A stretch of 64,000 bases of DNA from JAVJST01 sp965229715 (GCA_965229715.1 CBDDJL010000002.1:1-64000); one strand, 5' to 3'. Shown: positions 9,315 to 18,242, counted from the first letter of the stretch. The notes: generated by a model from the sequence alone, not told the origin. Made by a program: numbers and translations.

Positions 9315-10166
9315 TCAATCGGCGAGGGCGTCGCCCCGGATCAGCGCTTCCCGTTGCTCGTGGATCGGCAACACGCGGCCGTAGAGCTGACGGGTGCGTT
9401 CGACGCGGCCGACCATGTCCGGCTCCTCGACGAACGAGAAGATGCCGACGTAACGCGGTGTCGGTCCCTGCACGGGCGTGACCCGATGCAGCGAATAGCG
9501 GCCGCGGAAGATCTGCAGATCGCCCGGCTCAAGCGGCAGGGTGTGCACCGGCGTCCGGTCGCCCGCGATGACGCGCCCGACGCCGGCGTAGTTCTCGTCG
9601 TCGGCGTGCCGCAGGTTCGGACAGTACTCGAACGCGCCGCCGGCGTCGCCGTTCTGAATCGCCAGCGTCACGGTGTAGCTGTTGGTGTCAAAGTGCCACG
9701 GGAAGCCGCCGCCTTCCTCGACCACGTTGACGATCACATCGGCCAGCGGATCGGCGTAGCGGTGGAACACCGGTTCCTCCAGCGCATCGCGGATGAACGG
9801 CATGAACGGCGGCCACTCGTAAACCGCACGCAGCAGACTGTCCGGACCGAAGTTATCGGCAGGCACGAAGATGTTGGAGCGCGGCTCGAAGTGGCGGCGC
9901 GGATGATCGGACGGCAACGTATCGTCGTCCTGCGTAAAATAGGGATTGGTGTCGTTGAACGAACGATGGCCGCTGGGCGCGGTGCGGTCGCATTCCTCGG
10001 CGATCGCCGGAATGTGCTCGGGCCTGACGAACCCCGGCAGCCGCGAACAGCCGACGGCGCGCAGGTCCTCGCGGCACGCCGCCAACATATCGGCGTACAT
10101 GGCGCTTTCCGGCGCGTCGACAGGATAGCGATCTCTATCGATAAGGGTTCGGGCGTCGATGGGCAT
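9315..10166 (-). CDS. 2-oxoglutarate/Fe(II)-dependent oxygenase, HalD/BesD-like
   Basis: A 283-residue protein. The start at MPIDARTLID is chosen for GGAGGG six bases upstream; an earlier ATG lacks a site. The iron ligands are HFD in the GFPWHFDTNSYTV segment and the distal His in SLHRVTPVQG, followed by the 2-oxoglutarate-binding Arg in TPRYVGIFSF. The overall layout resembles the family that NCBI names after the amino-acid halogenases BesD and HalD. True halogenases of this fold replace the HxD aspartate with Gly or Ala to make room for chloride; here Asp is kept, so hydroxylation is more likely. The substrate is probably a free amino acid or similar. It is single and convergent with the MFS gene. 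Confidence 0.75.
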   Translation of the reverse strand: MPIDARTLIDRDRYPVDAPESAMYADMLAACREDLRAVGCSRLPGFVRPEHIPAIAEECDRTAPSGHRSFNDTNPYFTQDDDTLPSDHPRRHFEPRSNIFVPADNFGPDSLLRAVYEWPPFMPFIRDALEEPVFHRYADPLADVIVNVVEEGGGFPWHFDTNSYTVTLAIQNGDAGGAFEYCPNLRHADDENYAGVGRVIAGDRTPVHTLPLEPGDLQIFRGRYSLHRVTPVQGPTPRYVGIFSFVEEPDMVGRVERTRQLYGRVLPIHEQREALIRGDALAD

Positions 10167-10309
10167 CGGATCCCTCCGAATCGGTCTGATCACCGACGAG
10201 CATGCGCCGAATCGAAGCCCGGAATGAAGTGAAAAATGTTGGCCGTCAACGGCGGCCGGGTTTCACGGGGCGACCCGGGTTTCCTCAAACGCGATCTTGA
10301 GTCCGGTTT

Positions 10310-10783
10310 CTAGTAAACGGCGGCCCCAATGCGCCGCTGACGCCATTCGTGATACACAGCCCAGGCGGCGACGAGCACGCCGACCGCGGCGACGTGGACC
10401 CGGATCGGCTCGAAATAGGTCAACAACAACTCGCTGCCGAAAAGGAGCAGCAGGATTTTGTTGCAGACCGGACAGGCTATGCCGACGAAACCCAGGATGC
10501 CGCCGGCGCCGGCGGCCTTGTTGGTGCAGAACGGTCGACGAACGACGACATAAACCCCGCCGAGCAGGGACAACAGGGTCAACAGAGTGACTTCCCAACC
10601 GCCGACCGGCGTCATCCGGAAGAACAAGGGGTTCTCCCACAATGCGGCGACCGTACCGAGCAACGCGAATCCCGCCAATGTCACGGCAGCACCGGCGAAA
10701 AGTCGCTTGGCGGTTATCCATCTGACGGGGGCGCCCGTCGAGGATACCGGTTCTGTCAGGATCGTCGCGTCACTTGGCTCCAT
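10310..10783 (-). CDS. small membrane protein with a CPVCNK motif, function unknown
   Basis: A 157-residue protein with about four predicted membrane segments. The start at MEPSDATILT is chosen because GGAGGGG lies seven bases upstream. A cysteine pair sits in FVGIACPVCNKILLLL near residue 112, at the start of a membrane helix, and another Cys in RRPFCTNK. A CxxC at a membrane face suggests metal or thiol chemistry, which fits the upstream ferric-reductase-like gene 39 bp away. I cannot assign a family with confidence. Confidence 0.75.
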   Translation of the reverse strand: MEPSDATILTEPVSSTGAPVRWITAKRLFAGAAVTLAGFALLGTVAALWENPLFFRMTPVGGWEVTLLTLLSLLGGVYVVVRRPFCTNKAAGAGGILGFVGIACPVCNKILLLLFGSELLLTYFEPIRVHVAAVGVLVAAWAVYHEWRQRRIGAAVY

Positions 10784-10822
10784 TCCTACGCCCCTCCGCC
10801 GGGTACGCCGCAAGATTTCCTG

Positions 10823-11563
10823 TTATGCGGCAGTGGTCTCCGGGTCCGTGCTACGTTCGGCGCCGTGCTTTGCCATCCATGTTTTCGTAAAGGCAACCAA
10901 TTGCAAAAGTGTAACCAGCCCGACAAGGACGGCAAAGGGTATTTGGGCCCAGTTCGGTTCCGGCGTGCGCCGGTGGAAATCCTGAAAATGCATAAACAGG
11001 AAGTAGGCGGTATGGATGACGATCAGAATCCAGAGCACGTAAGCGCCCTGCTGCACAAACTTCCATGTCGTCCCGCTGAGCATCCGCTGGCTCCAGTTGT
11101 TCGACGTGAACGCCAGCACGCAACCGTAGACCAGGGCGATGATTCCAATCGTGTTCGCCAGCCCGAAACCGTGATGAAACATAACGTACTTGGCGAGTTG
11201 GGGATGTAGCTCGTAGCCGAACAGCCTGTAAAAATCCCACTCGACCCAACCGGCGAGGATGATCACCGTATGGGCGGCGGCCAACAGGACGCCATAGATG
11301 CCCAACTCGCGCCGCCATGGTATCAGCGAACGGAAGCGGGGCCAGAGGCGGGCGGCAGGGCCGATCGCCAGGGCAATGGCAATCAGGATCACGCTGGCAT
11401 CGCCGAGCGCCCGGTTCCAACGGTGCATCTCCGCCCATGTCGGGCGCGATTCGAGAAACGCGTAGGTCGACAAACCGGCAAGAGCCAGCACGGCAAGGTG
11501 TCGCAACCACCAATCGAATTTGAACGGCCGGTTGAATTGGAACTTTGGCGCCGGTGTATCCAT
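10823..11563 (-). CDS. ferric reductase-like transmembrane (cytochrome b-type) protein
   Basis: A 246-residue membrane protein with about six helices. Histidines suited to bis-heme binding are in VLLAAAHTVIILAG, YVMFHHGFGLAN and ILIVIHTAYFLF. This pattern fits the ferric-reductase/MsrQ/NOX cytochrome domain without a flavin domain. It would pass electrons across the inner membrane to a metal or a protein thiol. AAGGAGG four bases before the start supports the start. It probably shares a transcript with the CPVCNK protein. No MsrP-type partner is present. Confidence 0.8.
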   Translation of the reverse strand: MDTPAPKFQFNRPFKFDWWLRHLAVLALAGLSTYAFLESRPTWAEMHRWNRALGDASVILIAIALAIGPAARLWPRFRSLIPWRRELGIYGVLLAAAHTVIILAGWVEWDFYRLFGYELHPQLAKYVMFHHGFGLANTIGIIALVYGCVLAFTSNNWSQRMLSGTTWKFVQQGAYVLWILIVIHTAYFLFMHFQDFHRRTPEPNWAQIPFAVLVGLVTLLQLVAFTKTWMAKHGAERSTDPETTAA

Positions 11564-11625
11564 GAGGCCTCCTTGGTGCGTTCGTCCTCGCCTTCAACAA
11601 ATTGGCAGTGCGACCTTTGCCGGAA

Positions 11626-11650
11626 ATTTTGGCGAGACTGTGGCCAAAAT
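11626..11650. promoter_or_regulatory. inverted repeat upstream of the ferric-reductase-like gene
   Basis: Arms ATTTTGGC and GCCAAAAT are exact complements separated by nine bases. The repeat sits 63 bp before the ferric-reductase-like start and 68 bp past the end of the APC permease gene. It could be an operator or a weak terminator; there is no clear T-run. Confidence 0.35.
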
Positions 11651-11717
11651 CCCTGACGCCGGCCAATCTTCATCAGGAGCCTCGCAGCAACGACGGCAAA
11701 CCCCGCGCCGACAGCGG

Positions 11718-13058
11718 TTACGAGTGTCCCGATTCATGCTCCTTCGCGTCGTGCTCGTCGGGCACGACCCACGCTGACAGATAGAATCGTTCGAATGCGA
11801 AGACTGCCGCCATCGCGACAACAGCAACGACGACGATCAGCGGATCGGACTCAAGTTTTATCGCCGTAAACACAGCCAATATTCCCAGATCGAGCGTGAT
11901 CGCCATGATCAGCACCCAGCCGGCGGCGCCGATCTCGCGGCGCAATCCTCGGTACACGCCCCAATGGATCAGCACGTCCATCACCAGGTAGAAGAAGACG
12001 CCGAGCGAGGCGATACGGCTCAGATCGAATAAAACCGTCAGGAATGCGGCCGTTACGACCGTGTAGACCAGCGTGTGGTCTTTGATCTTGCCCGGCATGC
12101 CGAAATGGCTATGCGGAATCATTTTCATGTCGGTGAGCATCGCAAGCATTCGCGAGACGGCGAAAATGCTGGCCAGCAGCCCGGAGGCGGTGGCGACAAT
12201 CGCGAGTACGATCGTAAAGTAGAAACCGGTCTCACCCAACGCCGGCTCCGAGGCTTCGGCCAACGCGTAATCCTTGGCCGCGATGATTTCGTCGAGCGTT
12301 AGACTGGAGCCGACCGCAAACGCGACGAGCATGTAAACGACAACGCACACGGCGATCGACAGGACGATGGCCCGGCCAACGTTCCGGTGCGGATCGACAA
12401 TTTCGGCCCCGCTGTTGGTAATTGTCGTGAAACCCTTGAAGGCGAGAATCGAAAACGCGATCGATGCGATGAACCCGCCCGCCGGGAACGAGGTCGAATC
12501 GGTTGCGGCTTCGAACGAAATGCCGCCGGCCCACAGGGCGGCGGCACCGAACAACGCGATCCCGCCGACTTTCAACAGCGCCATCACCAGTGAGAACCAG
12601 CCGATCGAACGATTGCCGGAGACATTGACGACATAGGCGAACACGATGAGCCCGACACCGAGAATGGGAACGAGAATCTCCCGATTGTCGACGTCGAACG
12701 GCCTCAGGATGTAGGTTCCGAACGTGCGCGCGACGAGGCTCTCGTTGATGACCATCGAAAACGCCATCAGCAGCGCAGCGCCGCCGGCGAGCGCTCCGGG
12801 TCCGTACGCTTTCTTCAGGATCATGCCGATTCCGCCAGCGGACGGAAATGCGTTCGACATCTTGACATAGGTATAGGCACTGAACGCCGTCACGACGGCG
12901 CCGGCGAGAAACGAGAGGGGAAACCACGGCCCCGCCAGTTCGGCGATTTGTCCGGTCAAGGCGAAGATTCCGGCGCCGATCATGACCCCGGTTCCCATGG
13001 CGACGGCGCCGGCCAGTGTGATGCTGTTCTCTTGGTAATCTGCCTTCATGACGGTCAC
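11718..13058 (-). CDS. APC superfamily amino acid permease
   Basis: A 446-residue membrane protein with about twelve segments. The first helix carries GTGVMIGAGIFALTG, the unwound substrate-binding motif of the APC fold, and FKGFTTITNSGAEIVDPHRN is the conserved helix 6 and following loop. Substrates are amino acids or amines. The start is a GTG with TAAGG five bases upstream; an in-frame ATG lies three codons later. It follows the copper ATPase by 55 bp in the same direction. Whether it serves metal or stress physiology is unknown. Confidence 0.87.
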   Translation of the reverse strand: MTVMKADYQENSITLAGAVAMGTGVMIGAGIFALTGQIAELAGPWFPLSFLAGAVVTAFSAYTYVKMSNAFPSAGGIGMILKKAYGPGALAGGAALLMAFSMVINESLVARTFGTYILRPFDVDNREILVPILGVGLIVFAYVVNVSGNRSIGWFSLVMALLKVGGIALFGAAALWAGGISFEAATDSTSFPAGGFIASIAFSILAFKGFTTITNSGAEIVDPHRNVGRAIVLSIAVCVVVYMLVAFAVGSSLTLDEIIAAKDYALAEASEPALGETGFYFTIVLAIVATASGLLASIFAVSRMLAMLTDMKMIPHSHFGMPGKIKDHTLVYTVVTAAFLTVLFDLSRIASLGVFFYLVMDVLIHWGVYRGLRREIGAAGWVLIMAITLDLGILAVFTAIKLESDPLIVVVAVVAMAAVFAFERFYLSAWVVPDEHDAKEHESGHS

Positions 13059-13113
13059 GATTCCCTTACGTCACTTGCACGGGTTTGCTGCGGTTCAGGA
13101 CGCCCGATCTGCG

Positions 13114-15579
13114 TTATATTCGGGCGGATCTCAGCCTTAACGCATTGCCGATCACCGAGACCGACGACAGGCTCATGGCGGCGGCGGCGAAGATCGGTGA
13201 GATCAGAATACCGAACGCCGGATAGAGCACCCCCGCCGCGACCGGAACGCCCGCCGCATTGTAGGCAAAAGCGAAGAACAGGTTCTGACGGATATTGCGC
13301 ATGGTCGCGCGCGCCAAACGCCGCGCTCGCACGATGCCCGTCAGGTCGCCCTTCACGAGCGTGAAGCCGGCGCTCTCGATGGCGACATCGGCGCCGGTGC
13401 CCATGGCGATACCGACATCGGCCTTGGCCAGCGCCGGCGCGTCGTTGACGCCATCACCGGCCATGGCGACCTTGTATCCGCGGTCCTGCAACTCGCTCAC
13501 GATGTTCGCCTTGTCCTCGGGTAGCACGTCGGCACGGACCTCGTCGATGCCGAGGCTCCGGGCGACAGCCTGTGCCGTGCGTTCGTTGTCGCCGGTCGCC
13601 ATGACGATACGGAAGCCTTCGTCGTGCAGCGCTTCGAGCGCTTCGGGCGTGGTTTCCTTGACCGGGTCGGCAACAGAGACAAGGCCCGCGGGTTCGCCAT
13701 CGATAGCGACGTACATGACGGTCTCGCCCTCGTTTCGGCGCTCGTCCGCCGCCGTTTCGAGGTTGCCCGCCGCGATACCGAGATCCTCGAACATCTTGGC
13801 GTTGCCGAGAGCGACCGCGTGGCCGTCGACCGTACCCTGAACGCCCTTGCCAGTGACGGCCTCGAAATCCTCGGCATTGGCTATATTGAGACCGCGTTCC
13901 TTGGCGCCCTCGACGATGGCTTCGGCGAGCGGATGTTCGGAGCCGCGCTCAAGCGCGGCAGCGAGACGCAGAACCTCGTCCTCCTGCTGGCCGTCTTCGA
14001 CAACCACGGCGACGAACTTCGGTTTACCCTCGGTCAAGGTGCCGGTCTTGTCGACGATCAACACGTCGACCTTGGCGAAACGTTCGAGTGCTTCGGCGTT
14101 CTTGACCAGCACGCCGGCCTGGGCGCCGCGGCCTGTCGCGGTCATGATCGACATCGGCGTGGCGAGGCCAAGCGCGCAGGGGCACGCGATAATCAGCACC
14201 GCGACCGCGGACACCAGAGCGAAGGCGAGCGCCGGCGGCGGTCCCCAGATTGCCCAGGCGATAAAGGCGAGGACGGCGACGGCGACCACGGCCGGCACGA
14301 AAATGCCAGCGACCGAATCGGCGAGTTTCTGGATCGGCGCGCGGCTTCGCTGCGCATTCGCGACCATTTCGACGATCTGGCTCAGCACCGTATCGCCGCC
14401 GACCCGTGTCGCTTCGATGATCAGACTGCCTGTGCCGTTCAGGGTCGCGCCCGTGACCGTGTCACCCGGCGTCTTCTCGACCGGAATCGGTTCGCCGGAG
14501 ATCATCGACTCGTCGACGCTCGAACGACCCTCGGCGACGACGCCGTCGACCGGCACCTTGTCGCCCGGCCGAACCCGGAGCCGGTCGCCGGCCTTGACGG
14601 CGTCGAGTGGCGTTTCTTCGTCGCTGCCGTCGTCACGAATCAGGCGTGCGGTCTTCGGCGCCAAGTCCATCAGCGCCCTGATCGCCGAGCCTGTGCGCTC
14701 GCGCGCCCCGAGTTCCATGAGCTGTCCGAGCAGCACCAGGACGACGATGACCGCGCCAGCCTCGAAATAGACGCCAACGCTGCCGTCGGCGGCGCGGAAC
14801 GCATCGGGGAAGACACCGGGAGCAACGGTTGCGACAATCGAGAATCCGTAGGCGGCGCCGACGCCGAGACCGATCAGCGTGAACATGTTGAGCTTCCAGG
14901 TGCGAATCGACGAAACGCACCGTTTGAAGAACGGCCAACCGCTCCACAGAATCACCGGCGTCGCCAACACCAGCTCGATCCAGTTGGCGAGCCCGTGGCC
15001 GATGGCGTCGCGGATCCCGAGGCCAAGATGCGGCCCCATGGCAAGGACCGCTACCGGAACCGTCAGCACGGCGCCGACCCAGAAGCGGCGGCGAAAGTCG
15101 ATCAACTCCGGGTTCGGCCCGGCGTCCGCGCTCGGCACCATCGGCTCCAGCGCCATGCCGCAGATCGGGCAGTCGCCGGGGCCTTCCTGGACGATCTCCG
15201 GATCCATGGGGCAGGTGTACTTCGTACCTTCGGGCATCGGCTCGGGCTCCGGCCGTCCCTCGAGATACGTCGACGGATCGCCCTCGAACTTCGTCTGGCA
15301 CCCGGACGAACAGAAATAGAAACGCTCGCCCTCGTGTTTCGTCATGAGCCGCGCCGTGGCGCGCTCCACGGTCATACCGCAGACCACGTCCTCGGCAGTA
15401 CGATAGGCGTCCGGGTCGGCGGCGAACTTGTCGTTACAGCCGGAACTGCAGAAATGATAGGTGTGTCCGTCGTGCTCGAGGGACGGCTTGCCGGCATCCG
15501 GGTCGACGGTCATGCCGCAGACCGGATCGCGGACCACTGAATCCCGTGGGGGGTCCGTATCGATGTTTTTGTGTTCCAT
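13114..15579 (-). CDS. copper-translocating P1B-type ATPase with two YHS domains
   Basis: An 821-residue protein exporting Cu(I) (or related soft metals) from the cytoplasm. In order: YHS domain 1 (residues 17-57, with PVCGM and FCSSGC), YHS domain 2 (63-103, same motifs), a heavy-metal-binding segment with CPMDPEI and CPICGMALEPM (122-146), membrane helices, the SGEPIPVEK actuator motif near 361, the ion-binding CPC at 466-468, the phosphorylated Asp in DKTGT at 510, SEHPLAEAI, and GDGVNDAPALAKADVG near the end. It lacks classic HMA domains. The upstream CueR-type promoter places the transcription start at the ATG. A doubled YHS arrangement is less common than one. Confidence 0.93.
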   Translation of the reverse strand: MEHKNIDTDPPRDSVVRDPVCGMTVDPDAGKPSLEHDGHTYHFCSSGCNDKFAADPDAYRTAEDVVCGMTVERATARLMTKHEGERFYFCSSGCQTKFEGDPSTYLEGRPEPEPMPEGTKYTCPMDPEIVQEGPGDCPICGMALEPMVPSADAGPNPELIDFRRRFWVGAVLTVPVAVLAMGPHLGLGIRDAIGHGLANWIELVLATPVILWSGWPFFKRCVSSIRTWKLNMFTLIGLGVGAAYGFSIVATVAPGVFPDAFRAADGSVGVYFEAGAVIVVLVLLGQLMELGARERTGSAIRALMDLAPKTARLIRDDGSDEETPLDAVKAGDRLRVRPGDKVPVDGVVAEGRSSVDESMISGEPIPVEKTPGDTVTGATLNGTGSLIIEATRVGGDTVLSQIVEMVANAQRSRAPIQKLADSVAGIFVPAVVAVAVLAFIAWAIWGPPPALAFALVSAVAVLIIACPCALGLATPMSIMTATGRGAQAGVLVKNAEALERFAKVDVLIVDKTGTLTEGKPKFVAVVVEDGQQEDEVLRLAAALERGSEHPLAEAIVEGAKERGLNIANAEDFEAVTGKGVQGTVDGHAVALGNAKMFEDLGIAAGNLETAADERRNEGETVMYVAIDGEPAGLVSVADPVKETTPEALEALHDEGFRIVMATGDNERTAQAVARSLGIDEVRADVLPEDKANIVSELQDRGYKVAMAGDGVNDAPALAKADVGIAMGTGADVAIESAGFTLVKGDLTGIVRARRLARATMRNIRQNLFFAFAYNAAGVPVAAGVLYPAFGILISPIFAAAAMSLSSVSVIGNALRLRSARI

Positions 15580-15585
15580 GGGGGA

Positions 15586-15616
15586 TAGATAAGGTTTCCC
15601 CTCACTGGAAGGTCAA
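15586..15616 (-). promoter_or_regulatory. MerR/CueR-type promoter of the copper ATPase
   Basis: On the minus strand, TTGACC (15611-15616) and TATCTA (15586-15591) are separated by 19 bases, the overlong spacer used by MerR-family activators. The spacer holds the CueR-like site ACCTTCC-N7-GGAAACC, compared with the known consensus ACCTTCC-N7-GGAAGGT. The expected start of transcription falls on the ATG at 15579, so the mRNA is probably leaderless. No regulator gene of this family lies in the window. Confidence 0.7.
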
Positions 15617-15624
15617 GAGTGTAG

Positions 15625-15669
15625 AAAAAACGGCGCCGGGCCCTGAGAAACAAGGGTCGCCGGCGCCGT
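15625..15669 (-). terminator. rho-independent terminator of katG
   Basis: On the minus strand ACGGCGCCGG pairs with CCGGCGCCGT across a 20-base loop, with an immediately following run of six T. It lies 54 bp past the katG stop and separates katG from the copper ATPase promoter. Confidence 0.85.
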
Positions 15670-15722
15670 TCACCGTCCGTTAGAGCCCGACCGGGGGACG
15701 GCTGGCCGGACAGGTTGTGTCG

Positions 15723-17948
15723 TTACGCGAGGTCGAAGCGGTCGATCTCCATGACCTTGGTCCAGGCAGCGACGAAGTCATTGACGAACTTCTTTTCGTT
15801 GTCGGCCTGGGCATAGACCTCGGCCAGCGCCCGAAGCTCAGAGTTCGAGCCGAAGATGAGATCGACGCGGGTGCCGGTCCATTTGAGCTTGCCGGTCTCG
15901 CGGTCGCGGCCCTCAAACACCTCGTCGTCCTTCGACGCCGCCTGCCACGCAGTCCCCATGTCGAGCAGGTTGACGAAGAAATCGTTCGTCAATGTTCCCG
16001 TCCGTTTGGTGAAAACGCCGTGCTTGGCGTTGCCGACATTGGCGCCGAGTACACGGAGACCGCCGACCAGCACGGTCATTTCCGGCGCCGTGAGGGTGAG
16101 CAATTGCGCGCGGTCGACCAGCATCTCTTCCGCCGAAACGGCATAGGTCTGCTTCTGGTAGTTGCGGAAACCGTCGGCGACCGGCTCCATCACGTCGAAC
16201 GATTCGACGTCGGTCTGCTCCTGCGTCGCGTCGGTGCGGCCCGGACGGAACGGCACCTTGACCTTATGACCGGCGTCTTTCGCGGCCTTCTCGACGGCGG
16301 CGCTGCCGGCAAGCACGATCAGATCGGCGAGCGAGACCTGCTTGCCGCCCTTTTTCTGCTTCCTGTTGAACGCCGTCCGGATGCCTTCGAGAGTCTTCAG
16401 CACCTTGGCGAGCTTGCGCGGCTGGTTGACGGCCCAGGATTTCTGCGGCGCAAGGCGGATGCGCGCGCCGTTTGCCCCGCCCCGCATGTCGGAACCGCGG
16501 AAGGTCGAGGCGGATCCCCATGCCACCGACACCAGATCGGCAACGGACAAGCCGGACTTGAGGATTTTCTTCTTCAGATCCTCGATGTCCTTCTTGCCGA
16601 CCGGCTTGTGATCGACCGCCGGCACCGGATCCTGCCAGATAAGGTCTTCCGCCGGGACTTCGGCGCCGAGGTAACGCGCCTTCGGTCCCATGTCGCGGTG
16701 AGTGAGCTTGAACCACGCGCGGGCGAAGGCGTCGGCAAACGCCTCAGGGTCCTTGTGAAACCGGCGCGAGATTTTCTCGTAGTCGGGATCCATCCGCATC
16801 GCCATGTCGGCGGTGGTCATCATGATCGGTACGCGCTTGCCGGAACCGTCCGCGCGCGGAGCATGATCATCCTTGGCGAGCCCCTTGGGCTTCCACTGGT
16901 TCTTGCCCGCCGGGCTCTTGGTCAGCTCCCACTCGTAGCCGAACAGCACGTCGAAGTAGCTCATGTCCCACTGCGTCGGCGTCGGCGTCCAGGCACCCTC
17001 GATGCCGCTGGTGATGGCGTCGACACCCTTGCCCGACTTGTGCGACGAGAGCCAGCCCTGGCTCTGCGCCTCGATCGGCGCGGCTTCCGGTTCGGGACCG
17101 ACCTTATCCTCGCTGCCGGCGCCATGCGCCTTGCCGAAGGTGTGACCGCCCGCGGTCAACGCCACGGTCTCCTCGTCGTCCATGGCCATACGGGCGAACG
17201 TCTCGCGAATATCATGCGCAGAGGCGAGCGGATCCGGGTTGCCGTCGGGACCTTCCGGATTGACGTAGATCAGACCCATCTGCACGGCGGCGAGCGGGTT
17301 TTCGAGTTCGCGGTCGCCGGAATAGCGGCTGTCGGGCTTGTCGCTGGTTGCCAGCCACTCGCGTTCGCGGCCCCAATAGATGTCTTCCTCGGGCTGCCAG
17401 ATGTCCTTGCGGCCACCCGCAAAACCGAATGTCTTGAAACCCATGGATTCGAGCGCGCAGTTGCCGGTCAAAATCATCAGGTCGGCCCACGACAGCTTGT
17501 TGCCGTACTTCTGCTTGATCGGCCACAGCAGCAGGCGCGCCTTGTCGAGATTGCCGTTGTCGGGCCAGCTGTTGATCGGCGCAAAGCGCTGATTGCCGGT
17601 TCCTGCGCCGCCGCGGCCGTCGCCCATGCGATAGGTGCCGGCGCTGTGCCATGCCATGCGGATGAAGAACGGCCCATAGTGACCGTAGTCGGCCGGCCAC
17701 CAGTCCTGGGACGTGGTCATCAGCTTGACGATGTCTTTCTTCACCGCCTTCAGGTTGAGGGACTTGAACGCCTTGGCGTAGTCGAAATCCTCGCCCATGG
17801 GGTCGGCCAGATCGGAATGCTGGCGCAGGATGTTGAGCGGCAGCCGGTTCGGCCACCAGTCGCGGTTCAACGTCCCGCCGCCGCCGACTTCCGTCATTTC
17901 GCCGTGCCCGAACGGGCATCCGCCTTGTTTGCTGGTGATCTTGTTCAT
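15723..17948 (-). CDS. katG: bifunctional catalase-peroxidase KatG
   Basis: A 741-residue heme enzyme that destroys hydrogen peroxide, of normal family length. The distal site is IRMAWHSAGTYR (Arg97, Trp100, His101). Trp100, Tyr228 in GLIYVNPEGP and Met254 in ARMAMDDEET form the Trp-Tyr-Met adduct needed for catalase activity. The proximal heme ligand is His269 in GGHTFGKAHG. The C-terminal half is the usual degenerate duplicate. GGAGG precedes the start. It is the last gene of the peroxiredoxin-DUF2061-katG unit and ends in a strong terminator. Confidence 0.97.
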   Translation of the reverse strand: MNKITSKQGGCPFGHGEMTEVGGGGTLNRDWWPNRLPLNILRQHSDLADPMGEDFDYAKAFKSLNLKAVKKDIVKLMTTSQDWWPADYGHYGPFFIRMAWHSAGTYRMGDGRGGAGTGNQRFAPINSWPDNGNLDKARLLLWPIKQKYGNKLSWADLMILTGNCALESMGFKTFGFAGGRKDIWQPEEDIYWGREREWLATSDKPDSRYSGDRELENPLAAVQMGLIYVNPEGPDGNPDPLASAHDIRETFARMAMDDEETVALTAGGHTFGKAHGAGSEDKVGPEPEAAPIEAQSQGWLSSHKSGKGVDAITSGIEGAWTPTPTQWDMSYFDVLFGYEWELTKSPAGKNQWKPKGLAKDDHAPRADGSGKRVPIMMTTADMAMRMDPDYEKISRRFHKDPEAFADAFARAWFKLTHRDMGPKARYLGAEVPAEDLIWQDPVPAVDHKPVGKKDIEDLKKKILKSGLSVADLVSVAWGSASTFRGSDMRGGANGARIRLAPQKSWAVNQPRKLAKVLKTLEGIRTAFNRKQKKGGKQVSLADLIVLAGSAAVEKAAKDAGHKVKVPFRPGRTDATQEQTDVESFDVMEPVADGFRNYQKQTYAVSAEEMLVDRAQLLTLTAPEMTVLVGGLRVLGANVGNAKHGVFTKRTGTLTNDFFVNLLDMGTAWQAASKDDEVFEGRDRETGKLKWTGTRVDLIFGSNSELRALAEVYAQADNEKKFVNDFVAAWTKVMEIDRFDLA

Positions 17949-18005
17949 TGTCGCCTCCGTGTCATGTTTTAGTGCGGTTGATTTAGGGGTGGCCGGCTGA
18001 GGCCG

Positions 18006-18242
18006 TCAGCAGGCCGCGTGTTGGCGGGCCGTGTATTGGCGGACTTGGCGGGGGCGCCGGCGAACGACGTCGCCGCGTTCCCACAGCCGCTCATGGATTG
18101 CGAAAACCGCCGTCTGTACGATCGGTTCGATCAGGCCGATACCGATGGCGGCGGCGAGGTTGCCGGTCAGCGCGTAGGCCACCGTGGATGCCACGATCAC
18201 ATGCAGCGCGCCGTAGCTGGCGGTCTTCATTGCGAGTCGCAT
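18006..18242 (-). CDS. DUF2061 family small membrane protein
   Basis: A 78-residue protein with two predicted membrane helices, around YGALHVIVASTVAYALTG and AAAIGIGLIEPIVQTAVFA, followed by HERLWERG and a basic tail. This matches DUF2061, a small membrane family of unknown function. The start is backed by GGGAGG five bases upstream. It sits between peroxiredoxin and katG on the same strand, 27 and 57 bp from them, so it probably belongs to the same peroxide-responsive transcript. Confidence 0.8.
   Translation of the reverse strand: MRLAMKTASYGALHVIVASTVAYALTGNLAAAIGIGLIEPIVQTAVFAIHERLWERGDVVRRRPRQVRQYTARQHAAC

Noticed and set aside
7611..10232. 873-residue plus-strand frame through the MscS, MFS and oxygenase region
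   Set aside because: It overlaps three genes with recognised families in other frames, and its composition is that of a high-GC shadow.
13101..13126. Inverted repeat CGCCCGA/TCGGGCG over the copper ATPase stop codon
   Set aside because: It lacks a T-run and overlaps coding sequence, so a terminator call is not supported.
15717..17972. 751-residue open frame on the plus strand opposite katG
   Set aside because: It is an exact antisense shadow of katG in high-GC DNA and encodes low-complexity Arg/Gly/Val-rich protein with no known motif.
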